From Pelotalea chapellei (GTDB lineage: Bacteria; Desulfobacterota; Desulfuromonadia; Geobacterales; Pseudopelobacteraceae), in assembly GCF_018531195.1 (NCBI RefSeq), contig NZ_JAHDYS010000007.1:124001-188000 (forward strand): 64,000 nucleotides of DNA. Direction: 5' to 3'. The notes under the pieces are model-generated. The model was not told the DNA's origin. It was given only the letters and a program-made list of their open reading frames with translations, and searched no databases. This document shows, in pieces, positions 1 to 8,908 of this stretch. Numbering within the stretch: the first letter of the stretch is position 1; each line of letters starts with the position of its first letter. The translations under genes were made by a program, and so were the position numbers.

Positions 1-118
1 CCTTGACCAGCATCTTTGTTCTTCCCAGTTCCACGGTAACCTGGAGTGGGATATCAAGGATGAAGTCGAGGTTCTTCTTATCAAGGTCCATATCCTTTGT
101 TTCGGGTTTGTCGCTCAA
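1..118 (-). CDS. fliN: Flagellar motor switch protein FliN, N-terminal part (cut by window edge)
   Basis: Translation of the minus strand from 118 gives a short charged leader followed by FILDIPLQVTVELGRT, the opening of the FliN/SpoA C-ring domain. FliN forms the base of the C-ring with FliM and FliG. The likely start is TTG at 118-116, which overlaps the fliM stop as TTGA; an in-frame ATG at 91-89 is the alternative. About 39 residues are visible and the rest lies outside the window. Position directly after fliM agrees with the call. Confidence 0.85.
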   Translation of the reverse strand, partial: MSDKPETKDMDLDKKNLDFILDIPLQVTVELGRTKMLVK

Positions 119-1101
119 TTCTGCCCCCTGTTACCGGTGTTTATTGCGCTGATTTGTACAGCTTTGTTTCCATGTCGTATCCCGGGAACCCCTGAATATT
201 TCAGCACCCCTCCAACCTTGACCTGCAGTTCGCTGCTGCATGGTTTGTCGAGCATGACCGTATCTCCAGGGGATAAATCAAGCAGTTCCTTCAGGGTGAT
301 ACTCGCGTTACCCATTTCGACCGACAGTTCCATCGGCGTTTCCAATAAACCGGAGGATAGCCGCGAGGACCACTGGGGATCTATCGCCATCAGATCAAAC
401 TGCATTCCTGCCTTCAGTTTTTCCCTGATGGGATCGATAGTCATATAAGGAACGGCAAAGACAATGTTGCCGGTGATGTCCTCTATCTGAATTTTCAGCG
501 ACATGGTCACGATCTGATATTCAGGAGGAACAATGTTGACCAGACGGGGGTTCATCTCCATACGCAACAGATTCATATGCGTCGAGTATAGAGGCGCCCA
601 CGCCTTCTCAAGGTCAAGCAGTATGTCCCTGGCTATCCGCTCAACAAGCCGCAGCTCAATTGATGTAAACATCCGGTTGGCCATGGAGACCTTGCTGGTT
701 CCGGTGCCCCCCAGGAGAGTGTCAACAAGACAGAGAACCAGGGAACTGTCAAAAGAGAGCAGCGCAGCTCCTTTTAGCGGCTCGATCTTGAAAATTGCCA
801 TACACACTGGCGATGGAAGCGTCTGGAGAAAATCGTCAAACTTGTAGGACCGTGCCCCCACTTTTTTAATGTCAACCACCTTGCGCAGGCGGTTGGAGAG
901 GTTGACCCGGCTGTAGCGTATAAAGCTGTCATAGATAATGTCGAGGTTGGGGACAAAACCTTTGTGAGACTCGGTGTTGAAGAGGTCGTATGTAACGGCG
1001 CTTCCCTCGGTCTTGGCAAGTTCCTTTTCAGGTTCTATACGACCATCGAAAACGGCATTGAGTAGCGCCTCAATCTCAGCTTTTGAAAGAATTTTTTCCA
1101 T
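115..1101 (-). CDS. fliM: Flagellar motor switch protein FliM
   Basis: At 328 residues this is the usual FliM length. It begins MEKILSKAEIEALLNAVFDG, matching the CheY-P-binding N-terminal peptide and the EIDALL-type motif. A CheC-like middle domain (about residues 45-230) and a SpoA/FliN-like C-terminal domain (about 250-320) follow. FliM sits in the cytoplasmic C-ring, binds phospho-CheY and switches motor direction. It lies 15 nt downstream of fliL and overlaps the fliN start, so fliL-fliM-fliN is one transcript. Confidence 0.96.
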   Translation of the reverse strand: MEKILSKAEIEALLNAVFDGRIEPEKELAKTEGSAVTYDLFNTESHKGFVPNLDIIYDSFIRYSRVNLSNRLRKVVDIKKVGARSYKFDDFLQTLPSPVCMAIFKIEPLKGAALLSFDSSLVLCLVDTLLGGTGTSKVSMANRMFTSIELRLVERIARDILLDLEKAWAPLYSTHMNLLRMEMNPRLVNIVPPEYQIVTMSLKIQIEDITGNIVFAVPYMTIDPIREKLKAGMQFDLMAIDPQWSSRLSSGLLETPMELSVEMGNASITLKELLDLSPGDTVMLDKPCSSELQVKVGGVLKYSGVPGIRHGNKAVQISAINTGNRGQN

Positions 1102-1116
1102 GGTACCCCGGATTTA

Positions 1117-1671
1117 TTACTGGACCACGAAATCGGTAAAATATACCTTGGCTATTTTGCCAGGGGGGATGATCTTATTGATTGATGCCAGGATCTCATC
1201 CTTAAGTTGATTCTTGCCCTGAACATCCTGGATGTCCTGCAAGGTCTTGGTGCTCAGCAGAACAAGAATGGTGTCCCTGATGGGCGCCAGACGTGCATCA
1301 AGATCGGCCTTCACCGCCGGTGAAGCCATTTCAATTTCAACCTTTACCTTCAGGTATCGAAGTTCCTGTCCATCATAAATATTGACAATGAATGGTTCAA
1401 GCGCGAACATGTTTGCTGCAGCGTTAGCCGCACCCTCTTTACCACCACCATGGCCACCATCTTTAGGAGCTTCGGCTGCCCCATGCCCCTCAGCCTTGGC
1501 CTCGGTTTTGGTACCCTCACCTTCCTTCTCTTTTTTGTCACCTTTTCCCATCATCATGAATACCACGAGTCCAAGAATGACAGCCACGGCCACACCAGCA
1601 CCGATGATAATGAACATCTTCTTTTTGCCGCCTTCTCCTTCAACTTCAGGAGCCTGATCTTCCTTGGCCAT
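1117..1671 (-). CDS. fliL: Flagellar basal body-associated protein FliL
   Basis: A 184-residue single-pass inner-membrane protein. It has a short charged cytoplasmic tail (about 1-18), one hydrophobic helix (about 19-42), a low-complexity Lys/Glu/Gly/Ala/His linker (about 43-88) and a periplasmic FliL domain containing MFALEPFIVNIYD and ending YFTDFVVQ, typical of the family. FliL supports stator function around the motor. The ATG is preceded by a strong GGAGG. An intrinsic terminator separates it from flgE upstream, so fliLMN probably has its own promoter in 1672-1760, though I could not identify convincing boxes. Confidence 0.94.
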   Translation of the reverse strand: MAKEDQAPEVEGEGGKKKMFIIIGAGVAVAVILGLVVFMMMGKGDKKEKEGEGTKTEAKAEGHGAAEAPKDGGHGGGKEGAANAAANMFALEPFIVNIYDGQELRYLKVKVEIEMASPAVKADLDARLAPIRDTILVLLSTKTLQDIQDVQGKNQLKDEILASINKIIPPGKIAKVYFTDFVVQ

Positions 1672-1760
1672 AGTGTCCTCCGTACAATGAAATGAAGAGA
1701 TGATATTTAAAAAGGTACTCGAAAAATGTAAAACTAAAGCGAGGTATTTGCAACTAATTA

Positions 1761-1804
1761 AAAAACTGCGGAGGCCGCCACGCTGGTAACAGACCTCCGC
1801 CGAC
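1761..1804 (-). terminator. Intrinsic terminator after flgE
   Basis: On the minus strand GCGGAGG pairs with CCTCCGC across a loop of about 20 nt, followed by a run of six T. It lies just past the flgE stop and upstream of fliL, dividing the flagellar cluster into two transcripts. Confidence 0.75.
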
Positions 1805-1820
1805 TACCTGCTATAAGCTG

Positions 1821-2708
1821 TTACCGCTTGAGGTTCAAAACTTCCTGGGTCATTTCATCCGCTGTGGTAATGGTCTTGGAGTTGGCGGAATAAGCCCGCT
1901 GGGTCAGGATCATCTTGACGAATTGAGCCGCCATGTCCACATTGCTCTGCTCAAGGGAGTTGGTGTAAATCTTTTCGCTGCTGCCATTGGCCGAATTGCC
2001 CGCCAAAGTGAATGCCGCTGCCGGAATGCCGGAGGCAGTCGTAGGCCTGAAGAGCGTTCCACCAGCCTTGTCCAATCCACCGGGATTGGTAACCGTAACC
2101 ACTGCCAGACGTTGTACTGTTGCAGCATTGGCGGCGTTAGCAGCAACTCCAACAGCTCCTGTAGTATTATAATAATTGGTGGTAATACCATCTTTGGCCA
2201 GATAGGTAATCAACCCGCTGGAATCTATGTTGGTGATTTTGGAAAAGTTGGTAGCATTATTCGCGGGATTCCCATCGTCAAGAAACTTGATTGGATTTCC
2301 AGCGGTATCCAGGACTTGGAAACCATCAGGATTGACAAGATTCAAATTGCTGTCCAGACGAAAGGCACCGGCCCTGGTCAACATCGCGCCATTCTGATTG
2401 ACCGGCGCTGCGGCATTGGGATCCTTGACGGCAAAAAAACTATTGCCCTGAATAGCCAAGTCCGTCACGATTTCAGTTGTTTCAAACGAACTTTGGCTGA
2501 AAAGGTTGTCCACCTTCTGAATCTGAGTGCCGCGGCCAATCTGCGAACCATTGCCAATATTGGCAGAAAGCATATCGGAAAAAAGCATACGGCCTGATTT
2601 GAAGCCGATTGTATTGACGTTGGAAAGGTTGTTACCGATCACGTTAATGCCTTCAGCATTGGCCAAAAGGCCTGATACGCCGGTGAACATTGCAGATGTA
2701 ATACTCAT
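1821..2708 (-). CDS. flgE: Flagellar hook protein FlgE, short form
   Basis: The 295-residue protein has the N-terminal rod/hook motif (GINVIGNNLSNVNTIGFKSG, residues about 19-38), the FlgE-type segment TDLAIQGNSFFAV, and the C-terminal coil (NSLEQSNVDMAAQFVKMILTQ, interrupted here for brevity) ending EEMTQ-like EVLNLKR. These ends form the D0 domain of the extracellular hook. FlgE is normally about 400 residues or more, so the outer D1/D2 insertion is reduced to an Asn/Ala/Thr-rich middle (about 150-240). It follows flgD and the TIGR02530 gene, where flgE is expected. FlgF/FlgG are the alternatives but fit the local order less well. Confidence 0.88.
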   Translation of the reverse strand: MSITSAMFTGVSGLLANAEGINVIGNNLSNVNTIGFKSGRMLFSDMLSANIGNGSQIGRGTQIQKVDNLFSQSSFETTEIVTDLAIQGNSFFAVKDPNAAAPVNQNGAMLTRAGAFRLDSNLNLVNPDGFQVLDTAGNPIKFLDDGNPANNATNFSKITNIDSSGLITYLAKDGITTNYYNTTGAVGVAANAANAATVQRLAVVTVTNPGGLDKAGGTLFRPTTASGIPAAAFTLAGNSANGSSEKIYTNSLEQSNVDMAAQFVKMILTQRAYSANSKTITTADEMTQEVLNLKR

Positions 2709-2808
2709 TGTGTTGCCTCCTTATTAAGTGTGAGAGTTTAATGTGAAACGCGTCAGTCGGTCGGCGTTTCGTGGGCTTCCTCTCGGAGGACCAGCCCCTG
2801 CTTGGTTG

Positions 2809-3198
2809 TTAAATGACTACAGCTGAATCAATGTTGGTAAAGATATTGCCCTTCATCTGGGACTTGTCCATGGCAGTCACCACTGTACGATTCTTGATGC
2901 TGACCACCAACGCCGCATCCCCCATCATCACAAGCGACTCTTTGCCACCCTTCTGGGCCACACTGTTGACAGCCCCTTCCAGATTGGCAATATCGCTGGC
3001 GGAAAGGCTGATATTGCGTGCCTTAAGCCGATCCTGAGCATGCTGTGAAAATTTGATACCCTGGGAAGGCAGTTTTTGATCCAGAACTGTAGCGAATGAC
3101 GGCCCGGAGACATTGCCCGCCTTTGCCGGCTGCTGTGGCTGAGGGGGGTTGGTTCCGACCGGTTTTACCGGGTTTGGAAAAAAGATCTGATCAACCAT
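2809..3198 (-). CDS. Flagellar operon protein of the TIGR02530 type
   Basis: A 129-residue soluble protein with a Pro-rich N-terminus (about 8-35) and a compact C-terminal domain containing GIKFSQHAQDRLKARNI and VVTAMDKSQMK. This is the pattern of the small flagellar-operon family (TIGR02530) found between flgD and flgE in many Firmicutes and Deltaproteobacteria. Its role is not established; the position implies hook assembly. The ATG starts one base after the flgD stop, so the two are translationally linked. Confidence 0.82.
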   Translation of the reverse strand: MVDQIFFPNPVKPVGTNPPQPQQPAKAGNVSGPSFATVLDQKLPSQGIKFSQHAQDRLKARNISLSASDIANLEGAVNSVAQKGGKESLVMMGDAALVVSIKNRTVVTAMDKSQMKGNIFTNIDSAVVI

Positions 3199-3199
3199 A

Positions 3200-3868
3200 T
3201 TAAGCCCCCATGACGCTGATCACGTCAGCAAACGATATGGTTGTGGCCCCGACTGTCAGCACCGGAGTGCCACCGGCTAGATTAACCCCATCAATACGAC
3301 CTGTTGTAAAAGTTGTTGCTGCAACACTAGCTCCGCTGGCTGAGGTTGCATTCACGGAAAAAGTGTAGGCTCCTGCCGGAAGCAGAACACCATCCTTGTC
3401 TCGGCCATCCCATGCGATCAGAGTATCACCCGCTGAGAGCGCTCCCAGTGTGGAGCTTTTGACGACCTGGCCGGCGTTGTTTGAAATTGTTACCGTTGCC
3501 GACGACACTGGGACAGACAGATTGAACTGCATTGACGCTGGATTGGTACCATCAAAAGTAATGGCGTTGCCATTCGCTTTGACATCCTTGCCAATGAAAC
3601 CAACTGATGTCATGGCCATGGAGTTGTTTTGGGCAGTCAGAAGATTCTTCAGTGCTGTGTTGTTATTGTAAGCCTGTTCTACCAGGGACAGCTGGGAAAG
3701 CTGGTCCAGCATAGCTGACGGATCCTGGGGTTTCAGTGGATCCTGATATTGCAGCTGGGCAATAAAAAGTTTCATGAAATCATCCTTGTCCATACCCAAA
3801 GACTTTTTCATGGCGGCTGATGCCGCGGTTGTATCGGTTGTTGAAGTTACGCTGTTTACCACGTTCAT
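3200..3868 (-). CDS. flgD: Flagellar hook assembly (capping) protein FlgD
   Basis: Starting at the ATG at 3868, which has a near-perfect AAGGAGGTG ribosome site, the product is 222 residues. It has the FlgD N-terminal signature (MDKDDFMKLFIAQLQYQDPL, about 27-46), then a Tudor-like/FnIII C-terminal domain with GAYTFSVNATSASG. FlgD caps the growing hook and is required for FlgE polymerisation outside the cell. The open frame extends further upstream, but that extension is out of keeping with the family and overlaps fliK. It lies 7 nt downstream of the fliK stop. Confidence 0.95.
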   Translation of the reverse strand: MNVVNSVTSTTDTTAASAAMKKSLGMDKDDFMKLFIAQLQYQDPLKPQDPSAMLDQLSQLSLVEQAYNNNTALKNLLTAQNNSMAMTSVGFIGKDVKANGNAITFDGTNPASMQFNLSVPVSSATVTISNNAGQVVKSSTLGALSAGDTLIAWDGRDKDGVLLPAGAYTFSVNATSASGASVAATTFTTGRIDGVNLAGGTPVLTVGATTISFADVISVMGA

Positions 3869-3875
3869 CACCTCC

Positions 3876-5735
3876 TTAGAAATGTACGTCCAGCATGGCG
3901 TGCTCTGTTCGGCCCTGATAAACCTGGCGCGTCGGAAGCACTTCTTCTGACGGCAGGCGATACCCGCCAGAATTGAGCCATTGCTGGGACTGCCTGTTTT
4001 TGACCAGCTCACGCCATTCACCCTGGGCATTGTTGCCACCCTGGCTGTTGGCCTGGCTTTCGCCGGATGTAACTGAAAACTTGTCCATGCTGATATTCTG
4101 GCGCGACAACGACTCTTTCAGCGAATCTACATGCTGAAGCAGCCCTTCACGTGCCATCCGGTTTTCCGCAACGATTTCAACCCTCAGACGCTGATCTTCA
4201 AGCCTGAGATGCACTTTGATCTCTCCCATATTTTCAGGAGAAAGCCGAAAAACGATCTGATCGTTGCCTGCTTTGAGAGCATGAGCACCAAGTCGTTCGC
4301 GCACCTGGTTTGCAATATTCTCATGAGCCTCCAGACGGCTTGTTTCAGTTGGAACCGACTGAAGCATTGTCGGATTTACCGTTTCAACAACAAACGGCTG
4401 ATGAACGGCCGCGATGTGCTGCGCCACAGGACGTGGCACTGCCGGCATTTCCTGTGTATAACCGTTCAGGTGTTGTTCACTGGAGGTGAAGTTTGATTCG
4501 GTTGAAGCTGAAGAATCAATCTCCAGTTGGCTGGAAGCAGCAGCCATCAACTTTTCGATGGAGACGCTTTCAGATTTCTTCAGATTTCGGTCACTTACCT
4601 GCTGGGCATTGCCAAGCTCCACATCAACTGCCACTGAGCCGGCAAATCGGAATTCTCCCATACCGGCAGGTATATTCTTATCTGCTGATACTGCCGAGAC
4701 TTCAGGTACTTTGCTGCCATACATCTCGATTCCCTGAGAAACATATTGGACAGCACCATGTACAGCGTTGCTCTTTGATGCCGGTTTTTGTGGCATCACG
4801 TTTTCCTGCCCGACTGGGGCGGTCTTCAACCCGGGCACTTCCGCCAAGGCATCCATCTTCGGTGCTCCTTCTTGAGCACCATCTTGCGCTTTAACGGCTG
4901 GAACAGGCTGTCCTTGAGGTTTAACCATAAACGAAGCGATCTGCTCGTTGTCCGGCATTAAGCTCTTTTCCATTTGTTTTTTGCCTGAAATTGCAGACGA
5001 TTCCACATTCTGTGCCATCTTGATTTCCGGCGACTGAGATGCTGTTGCTTCTTTTGATATCTCTTCTTTAAGACCCATTTGCGAAGCCGAAACATCCTGT
5101 TCATTAACCACAATTGGTTCTACATTCTGCAAAATTTCCGCTTCGGGCGACTGTACTGATGCCTGGACAAAAGCGGTTTCTAACTGCTGGCCCTGATACA
5201 TCCGCTGCGTTTGCTGCGGGACAATAACCGGAGCATCTTGCACCTGATCACTTGCCTGTGGATCCACCGTGTATTCCGATGCCGGCATTCTGCCGTTACC
5301 CTGCAACGCCTGAATTATCTGCATTCCAGCCGTATTCAGTTCCACGTTCTGTGGCATCTTCTCTTCAACAGACTGCTGTTCATCGGTCAAAACATCCGAT
5401 GTGCCGATACCCGCATTGGTTGTCACAGGCTGTGCCGCTGCCGTATCAACGACAGCAAACAGTGAAGCCATCATTACTGGTATTTTTTGCTCTTCCTGGT
5501 CCGCATCTTTACCTGCGACAGCCTTTTTCAGCTCCGATACTGCCGAGAACTCCGGTTTCTTTGATTCAGCCGCAAGTTGCGCCACGGCTTGGCCTTCTTG
5601 AGCAAAGGTCCGGCTAAGGACCCCTGCAAAAAAGCCGTCCTGTTCACTCACCGGCACTGAAGCCGTTGGGGAAATCATCGACATGACACCGTTGGTGCCA
5701 GACGATCTCTGTACTATTATCTGTCCTGCATTCAT
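3876..5735 (-). CDS. fliK: Flagellar hook-length control protein FliK
   Basis: From the ATG at 5735, preceded by GGAGGTG, the protein is 619 residues. Residues 1 to about 450 are low-complexity, rich in Gln, Val, Glu, Ser and Pro, with degenerate repeats built around QNVE (near residues 125, 210 and 250). The C-terminal Flg_hook domain (about 470-570) is clear: IVFRLSPENMGEIKVHLRLE, then a Gln/Ser/Asn-rich tail. FliK is the secreted ruler that measures the hook and triggers the FlhB substrate switch. It lies between a motE-like gene and flgD. A second FliK-like gene is at 18937-21150. Confidence 0.92.
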   Translation of the reverse strand: MNAGQIIVQRSSGTNGVMSMISPTASVPVSEQDGFFAGVLSRTFAQEGQAVAQLAAESKKPEFSAVSELKKAVAGKDADQEEQKIPVMMASLFAVVDTAAAQPVTTNAGIGTSDVLTDEQQSVEEKMPQNVELNTAGMQIIQALQGNGRMPASEYTVDPQASDQVQDAPVIVPQQTQRMYQGQQLETAFVQASVQSPEAEILQNVEPIVVNEQDVSASQMGLKEEISKEATASQSPEIKMAQNVESSAISGKKQMEKSLMPDNEQIASFMVKPQGQPVPAVKAQDGAQEGAPKMDALAEVPGLKTAPVGQENVMPQKPASKSNAVHGAVQYVSQGIEMYGSKVPEVSAVSADKNIPAGMGEFRFAGSVAVDVELGNAQQVSDRNLKKSESVSIEKLMAAASSQLEIDSSASTESNFTSSEQHLNGYTQEMPAVPRPVAQHIAAVHQPFVVETVNPTMLQSVPTETSRLEAHENIANQVRERLGAHALKAGNDQIVFRLSPENMGEIKVHLRLEDQRLRVEIVAENRMAREGLLQHVDSLKESLSRQNISMDKFSVTSGESQANSQGGNNAQGEWRELVKNRQSQQWLNSGGYRLPSEEVLPTRQVYQGRTEHAMLDVHF

Positions 5736-5807
5736 TGTTTTTTCACCTCCTTTCTCCTGTATTTCCATGGGTATGGACAGAACAGCTCCCATGGATGGAA
5801 CTACACT

Positions 5808-6350
5808 TTATACACCCTTAAGATTATCGGTCATCCACTTGAAAACGCGTGGCTGATTGAGATATGGCATAAGCTTCAGGACTGTCTTTGGGTCCATCTG
5901 GTCTAACATGGAAATGACCATCGTCTCATCCATTTTGTCCATATATTTGCCTGCCTGTTCCGGCCGCATTTTCTTAATCAACGTCATCATTTTCTTGCGC
6001 TTGTCATCTTGTACTTTTTTCTGGGACTTAAGCGATTCATCAAGCCGTTTCTTGGAATCCTCCAGAGCCTTTACTTGAGCTTCCAACTTGGCTGCCAGCT
6101 TTTTAAGCTCCTGTTCTTTTGCAGCCAGGGCGGCCTCTTTCTCTGCGAGTTGTTGCCTGCGTGCATCCTGGATTGCTTTTTCTTCGCGAGCAGCTCGTGA
6201 AGCACTCAACGGCTGGTGATCAGGAGATGCGCTCTCTTTTGCCTGCTCAACTGAAGGTTTTGGCGATTGAACCCCTTCTGCAGGTACGGTTTCATGTGGA
6301 CCAAGGCAGACACATATCAAGACTATGACAACAAACATTCTACGACGCAT
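5808..6350 (-). CDS. MotE-like flagellar protein (signal peptide, coiled coil, MgtE-N-like domain)
   Basis: The 180-residue protein has an N-terminal signal or anchor (about 1-24), a long Ala/Glu/Lys coiled coil (about 55-120) and a C-terminal MgtE_N-like helical domain with MRPEQAGKYMDKMDETMVIS and MDPKTVLKLMPYL. This matches the MotE family, described as a periplasmic chaperone of the motility stator MotC/MotB. The start codon overlaps the fliJ stop as TGATG. The flagellar role follows from operon position and domain type; the exact partner is unknown here. Confidence 0.8.
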   Translation of the reverse strand: MRRRMFVVIVLICVCLGPHETVPAEGVQSPKPSVEQAKESASPDHQPLSASRAAREEKAIQDARRQQLAEKEAALAAKEQELKKLAAKLEAQVKALEDSKKRLDESLKSQKKVQDDKRKKMMTLIKKMRPEQAGKYMDKMDETMVISMLDQMDPKTVLKLMPYLNQPRVFKWMTDNLKGV

Positions 6351-6793
6351 CAGATGCCCTGTTCATTTTTCTGAATGGAAATTTCATCAAGGAAATCCTG
6401 CTCTTTAAGCCTCATGGCCAGCTTGAATTCTTCGGCCTTTCTATCTTTGAGGGATTCCAGAACTTTCTTGTCCTTAGTTGCATCAAGCAGAACATCCCGG
6501 CGTTGATTCATGATGCTGCCGAGCATATCCACCCGTTCTTTCTGATTCCTTATATCCTCACGCTTGCGGGCGAAGAAATTAATGTAATGACACAGTTCAT
6601 CAATACTTTGCAGTTCTCCCTGGCGGTGACTGAACTCGTGTGAGAGATCTCGCACCTGAGCCTCTTCCTGCATCAACTGGTCATGGGCATGCTCCAGATT
6701 TTGTTTTGCCGAGGCAAACTCGTGCTTGCACATGCGTTCCATTTCCTGTCGATATTTGAGGACCTGTTCCAAATGAAATTTTTTCACTGCCAA
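6350..6793 (-). CDS. fliJ: Flagellar export protein FliJ
   Basis: A 147-residue, almost entirely coiled-coil protein beginning FHLEQVLKYRQEMERM, the usual FliJ opening. FliJ is the stalk-like subunit of the FliI ATPase ring and escorts export chaperones to FlhA. It lies 27 nt after fliI. The family is poorly conserved, so position between fliI and the motE-like gene supports the call. Confidence 0.9.
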   Translation of the reverse strand: MAVKKFHLEQVLKYRQEMERMCKHEFASAKQNLEHAHDQLMQEEAQVRDLSHEFSHRQGELQSIDELCHYINFFARKREDIRNQKERVDMLGSIMNQRRDVLLDATKDKKVLESLKDRKAEEFKLAMRLKEQDFLDEISIQKNEQGI

Positions 6794-6820
6794 GCGATTA
6801 CCTCCTCTCTGAACTCATGA

Positions 6821-8143
6821 TCAGGCGTCAAAGATTTGCTTCAGGTCCTGATTTGCTTCCTGGATAGTAACTGGGTCATGAACGGCTTGCTTAAGGTAAG
6901 AGGTCATTCCGTCTATGCGTGCCACAGCATAATCTATACCGGGATTGCTGCCAGCCTTGTAAGCGCCAATATTTATCAGGTCTTCAGATTGGTTGAAAGT
7001 GGCCATTGTTTCCTTGAATTTACCGGCCAATTGCTGCTGTTCTTTTGAGGTGACATCATTCATGACCCTGCTTGCGCTGGCGAGGACGTCGATTGGGGGG
7101 TATATATTCCGGCTGGCCAAGCTTCGAGACAAGACAATATGGCCGTCCAGGATGCTGCGCATGGCATCGGAAATCGGCTCATTAAAATCGTCACCTTCCA
7201 CCAACACCGTGTACAGGCCAGTGATGCTCCCGTCGGCAAAATTTCCAGCACGTTCAAGTAGTTTGGGCAGAGCGGCAAAAACTGACGGGGTGTAACCTTT
7301 GGTGGTAGGAGGTTCACCGATTGCTAGACCCACTTCACGCATGGCCATTGCAAAACGAGTTGCTGAATCCATCATCAGCAGGACTTTTTTACCTTTTTTC
7401 TGGAAATATTCGGCTATTGTAGTGGCGATATACGCGCCACGCATACGGACAAGCGGCGGTTGATCGGAAGTAGCGACTACTACTACCGATTTTTTCAGCC
7501 CCTCATCCTGCAAATCCTTTTCGATAAATTCACGCAGCTCACGGCCCCGCTCCCCTATCAATGCAATCACGTTAACATCGGCTTCCGTATAGCGGGCAAT
7601 CATACCAAGCAGTGTCGACTTTCCGACACCTGAACCTGCCATAATTCCGACACGCTGCCCCTGACCACAGGTCAAAAGTCCATTAATACTTCGGATACCG
7701 AGATCCAGTGGTTTGCGAATGGGGGGACGCGTCATGGGATTAACAGGCGCGGCATATATCGGGTATTCCTCCTCAACGATAAGAGGCCCTTTGCCATCGA
7801 TTGGGTTGCCCAATCCATCGATCACCCTACCCAACATACCGGGCCCAATTCCCATAGAGGCCTTGTCCCGACGGACGGTGATCAGACTGTCCAGCCCAAC
7901 GCCCCTAATCTCACCAAGCGGCATCAGCAGCGTCTTGTTGTTGCGGAAACCAACAACTTCTGCAGGAATGGATTCCCCCCCCTGCTGCCTGATTTCACAC
8001 ATGGCACCGACAGAAGTGTCCGGGCAATATCCTTCTATAACCAGGCCCACCACTTGGGTAACTTTACCCTGCATTCTGACGGGTTTTGCCGACTCCACGG
8101 CGGCACGATATTTAGCAAAATTGAGTGCAGATTCTGCAGCCAT
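6821..8143 (-). CDS. fliI: Flagellum-specific export ATPase FliI
   Basis: The 440-residue protein is an F1-β-like ATPase. Walker A, GSGVGKST, is near residue 170. LLMMDSATRFAMAMREVGLA and GEPPTTKGYTPSVFA are the classic FliI/T3SS ATPase stretches, and ALIGERGREL is also present. It forms the hexamer under the export gate that unfolds flagellar substrates. It lies directly after fliH, its regulator, and before fliJ, its stalk. Confidence 0.97.
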   Translation of the reverse strand: MAAESALNFAKYRAAVESAKPVRMQGKVTQVVGLVIEGYCPDTSVGAMCEIRQQGGESIPAEVVGFRNNKTLLMPLGEIRGVGLDSLITVRRDKASMGIGPGMLGRVIDGLGNPIDGKGPLIVEEEYPIYAAPVNPMTRPPIRKPLDLGIRSINGLLTCGQGQRVGIMAGSGVGKSTLLGMIARYTEADVNVIALIGERGRELREFIEKDLQDEGLKKSVVVVATSDQPPLVRMRGAYIATTIAEYFQKKGKKVLLMMDSATRFAMAMREVGLAIGEPPTTKGYTPSVFAALPKLLERAGNFADGSITGLYTVLVEGDDFNEPISDAMRSILDGHIVLSRSLASRNIYPPIDVLASASRVMNDVTSKEQQQLAGKFKETMATFNQSEDLINIGAYKAGSNPGIDYAVARIDGMTSYLKQAVHDPVTIQEANQDLKQIFDA

Positions 8144-8155
8144 GTTATGTGCCTA

Positions 8156-8908
8156 TCATGAATCGGTCGAAAGCGATGAGGCCCGCTCTTCCAGCAGACG
8201 GCGGTAAATCTCATCCAGCTGGGCATCAATGCTCGCGTCCAAAGTTCCCATTTCCGAATCAATCAGACAGAATCCCGGCTGTATTGTCGGATCCGACTTA
8301 AGCTGCATCCTGTCCGAAAGGAGATCTTTGCGCAGATGTTGTTCGTGACCTGTTGTAACAAGGATATAATCGTCGGGATTGAGTCGGATGGTGATTTCGT
8401 CGCGTTCGGGAATTGCAGAAATACCTGCTTCAACGACATTAGAAAGGATACTGCGATCTTGAACCACTTCCCGCAAAATAACTTTTCGAGCCACCAGCAT
8501 CACCAGGCGAAGAAGTTCATCCTCGGATTCCCGCATAACCTTTAACCGCAGGCTTCTTACTTCTTCTGCTGCTATTCTCAGCGAGCGGAAAACATTCAGA
8601 AGTCCTCGTTCGGCAAGATTTTTACCTTCGACAAGCCCCTTTTCAAAAGATTCATTCAACTGCTGATTCATCTCTTCTTCGGTCAAACTTAATCGTGGTG
8701 TTTCGAGCAGTTCCGACTCCTCAATCTGCGGAACCGCTTCCTGATGGCGTAGTTCTGAGCCATCGAAAAGCGTCATGGGAATGAAACTGGTCTCCAGTTG
8801 ACCACTGCCACCCTGAGGAGCGACATGCGAAATGGGTTTGAACAGAAATTCGCTGACACTGGATTCGTCCATATGCGGAGATTTAATAATCCTAGACAAG
8901 GACGTCAT
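8156..8908 (-). CDS. fliH: Flagellar assembly protein FliH
   Basis: From ATG 8908, which has a GTGGTGGAG site just upstream, the product is 250 residues. It has a divergent N-terminus, a long helix (about 85-140) and a C-terminal FliH/HrpE-like domain with LVARKVILREVVQDRSILSN, resembling the V-ATPase E subunit. FliH binds and restrains FliI and links it to the C-ring. Its start overlaps the 3' end of fliG by 17 nt. An upstream in-frame start at 8932 is possible but less well supported. Confidence 0.92.
   Translation of the reverse strand: MTSLSRIIKSPHMDESSVSEFLFKPISHVAPQGGSGQLETSFIPMTLFDGSELRHQEAVPQIEESELLETPRLSLTEEEMNQQLNESFEKGLVEGKNLAERGLLNVFRSLRIAAEEVRSLRLKVMRESEDELLRLVMLVARKVILREVVQDRSILSNVVEAGISAIPERDEITIRLNPDDYILVTTGHEQHLRKDLLSDRMQLKSDPTIQPGFCLIDSEMGTLDASIDAQLDEIYRRLLEERASSLSTDS

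Noticed and set aside
2750-2776. GAAACGC/GCGTTTC hairpin between flgE and the TIGR02530 gene
   Set aside because: No T-run, and flgE must be read through it; probably a chance stem or weak mRNA structure.
2709-2808. Possible cyclic-di-GMP riboswitch before flgE
   Set aside because: GC-rich stems are present but the conserved riboswitch core was not seen.
3869-4039. 57-residue N-terminal extension of flgD
   Set aside because: Overlaps the end of fliK in another frame; the family start and the strong AAGGAGGTG site are at 3868.
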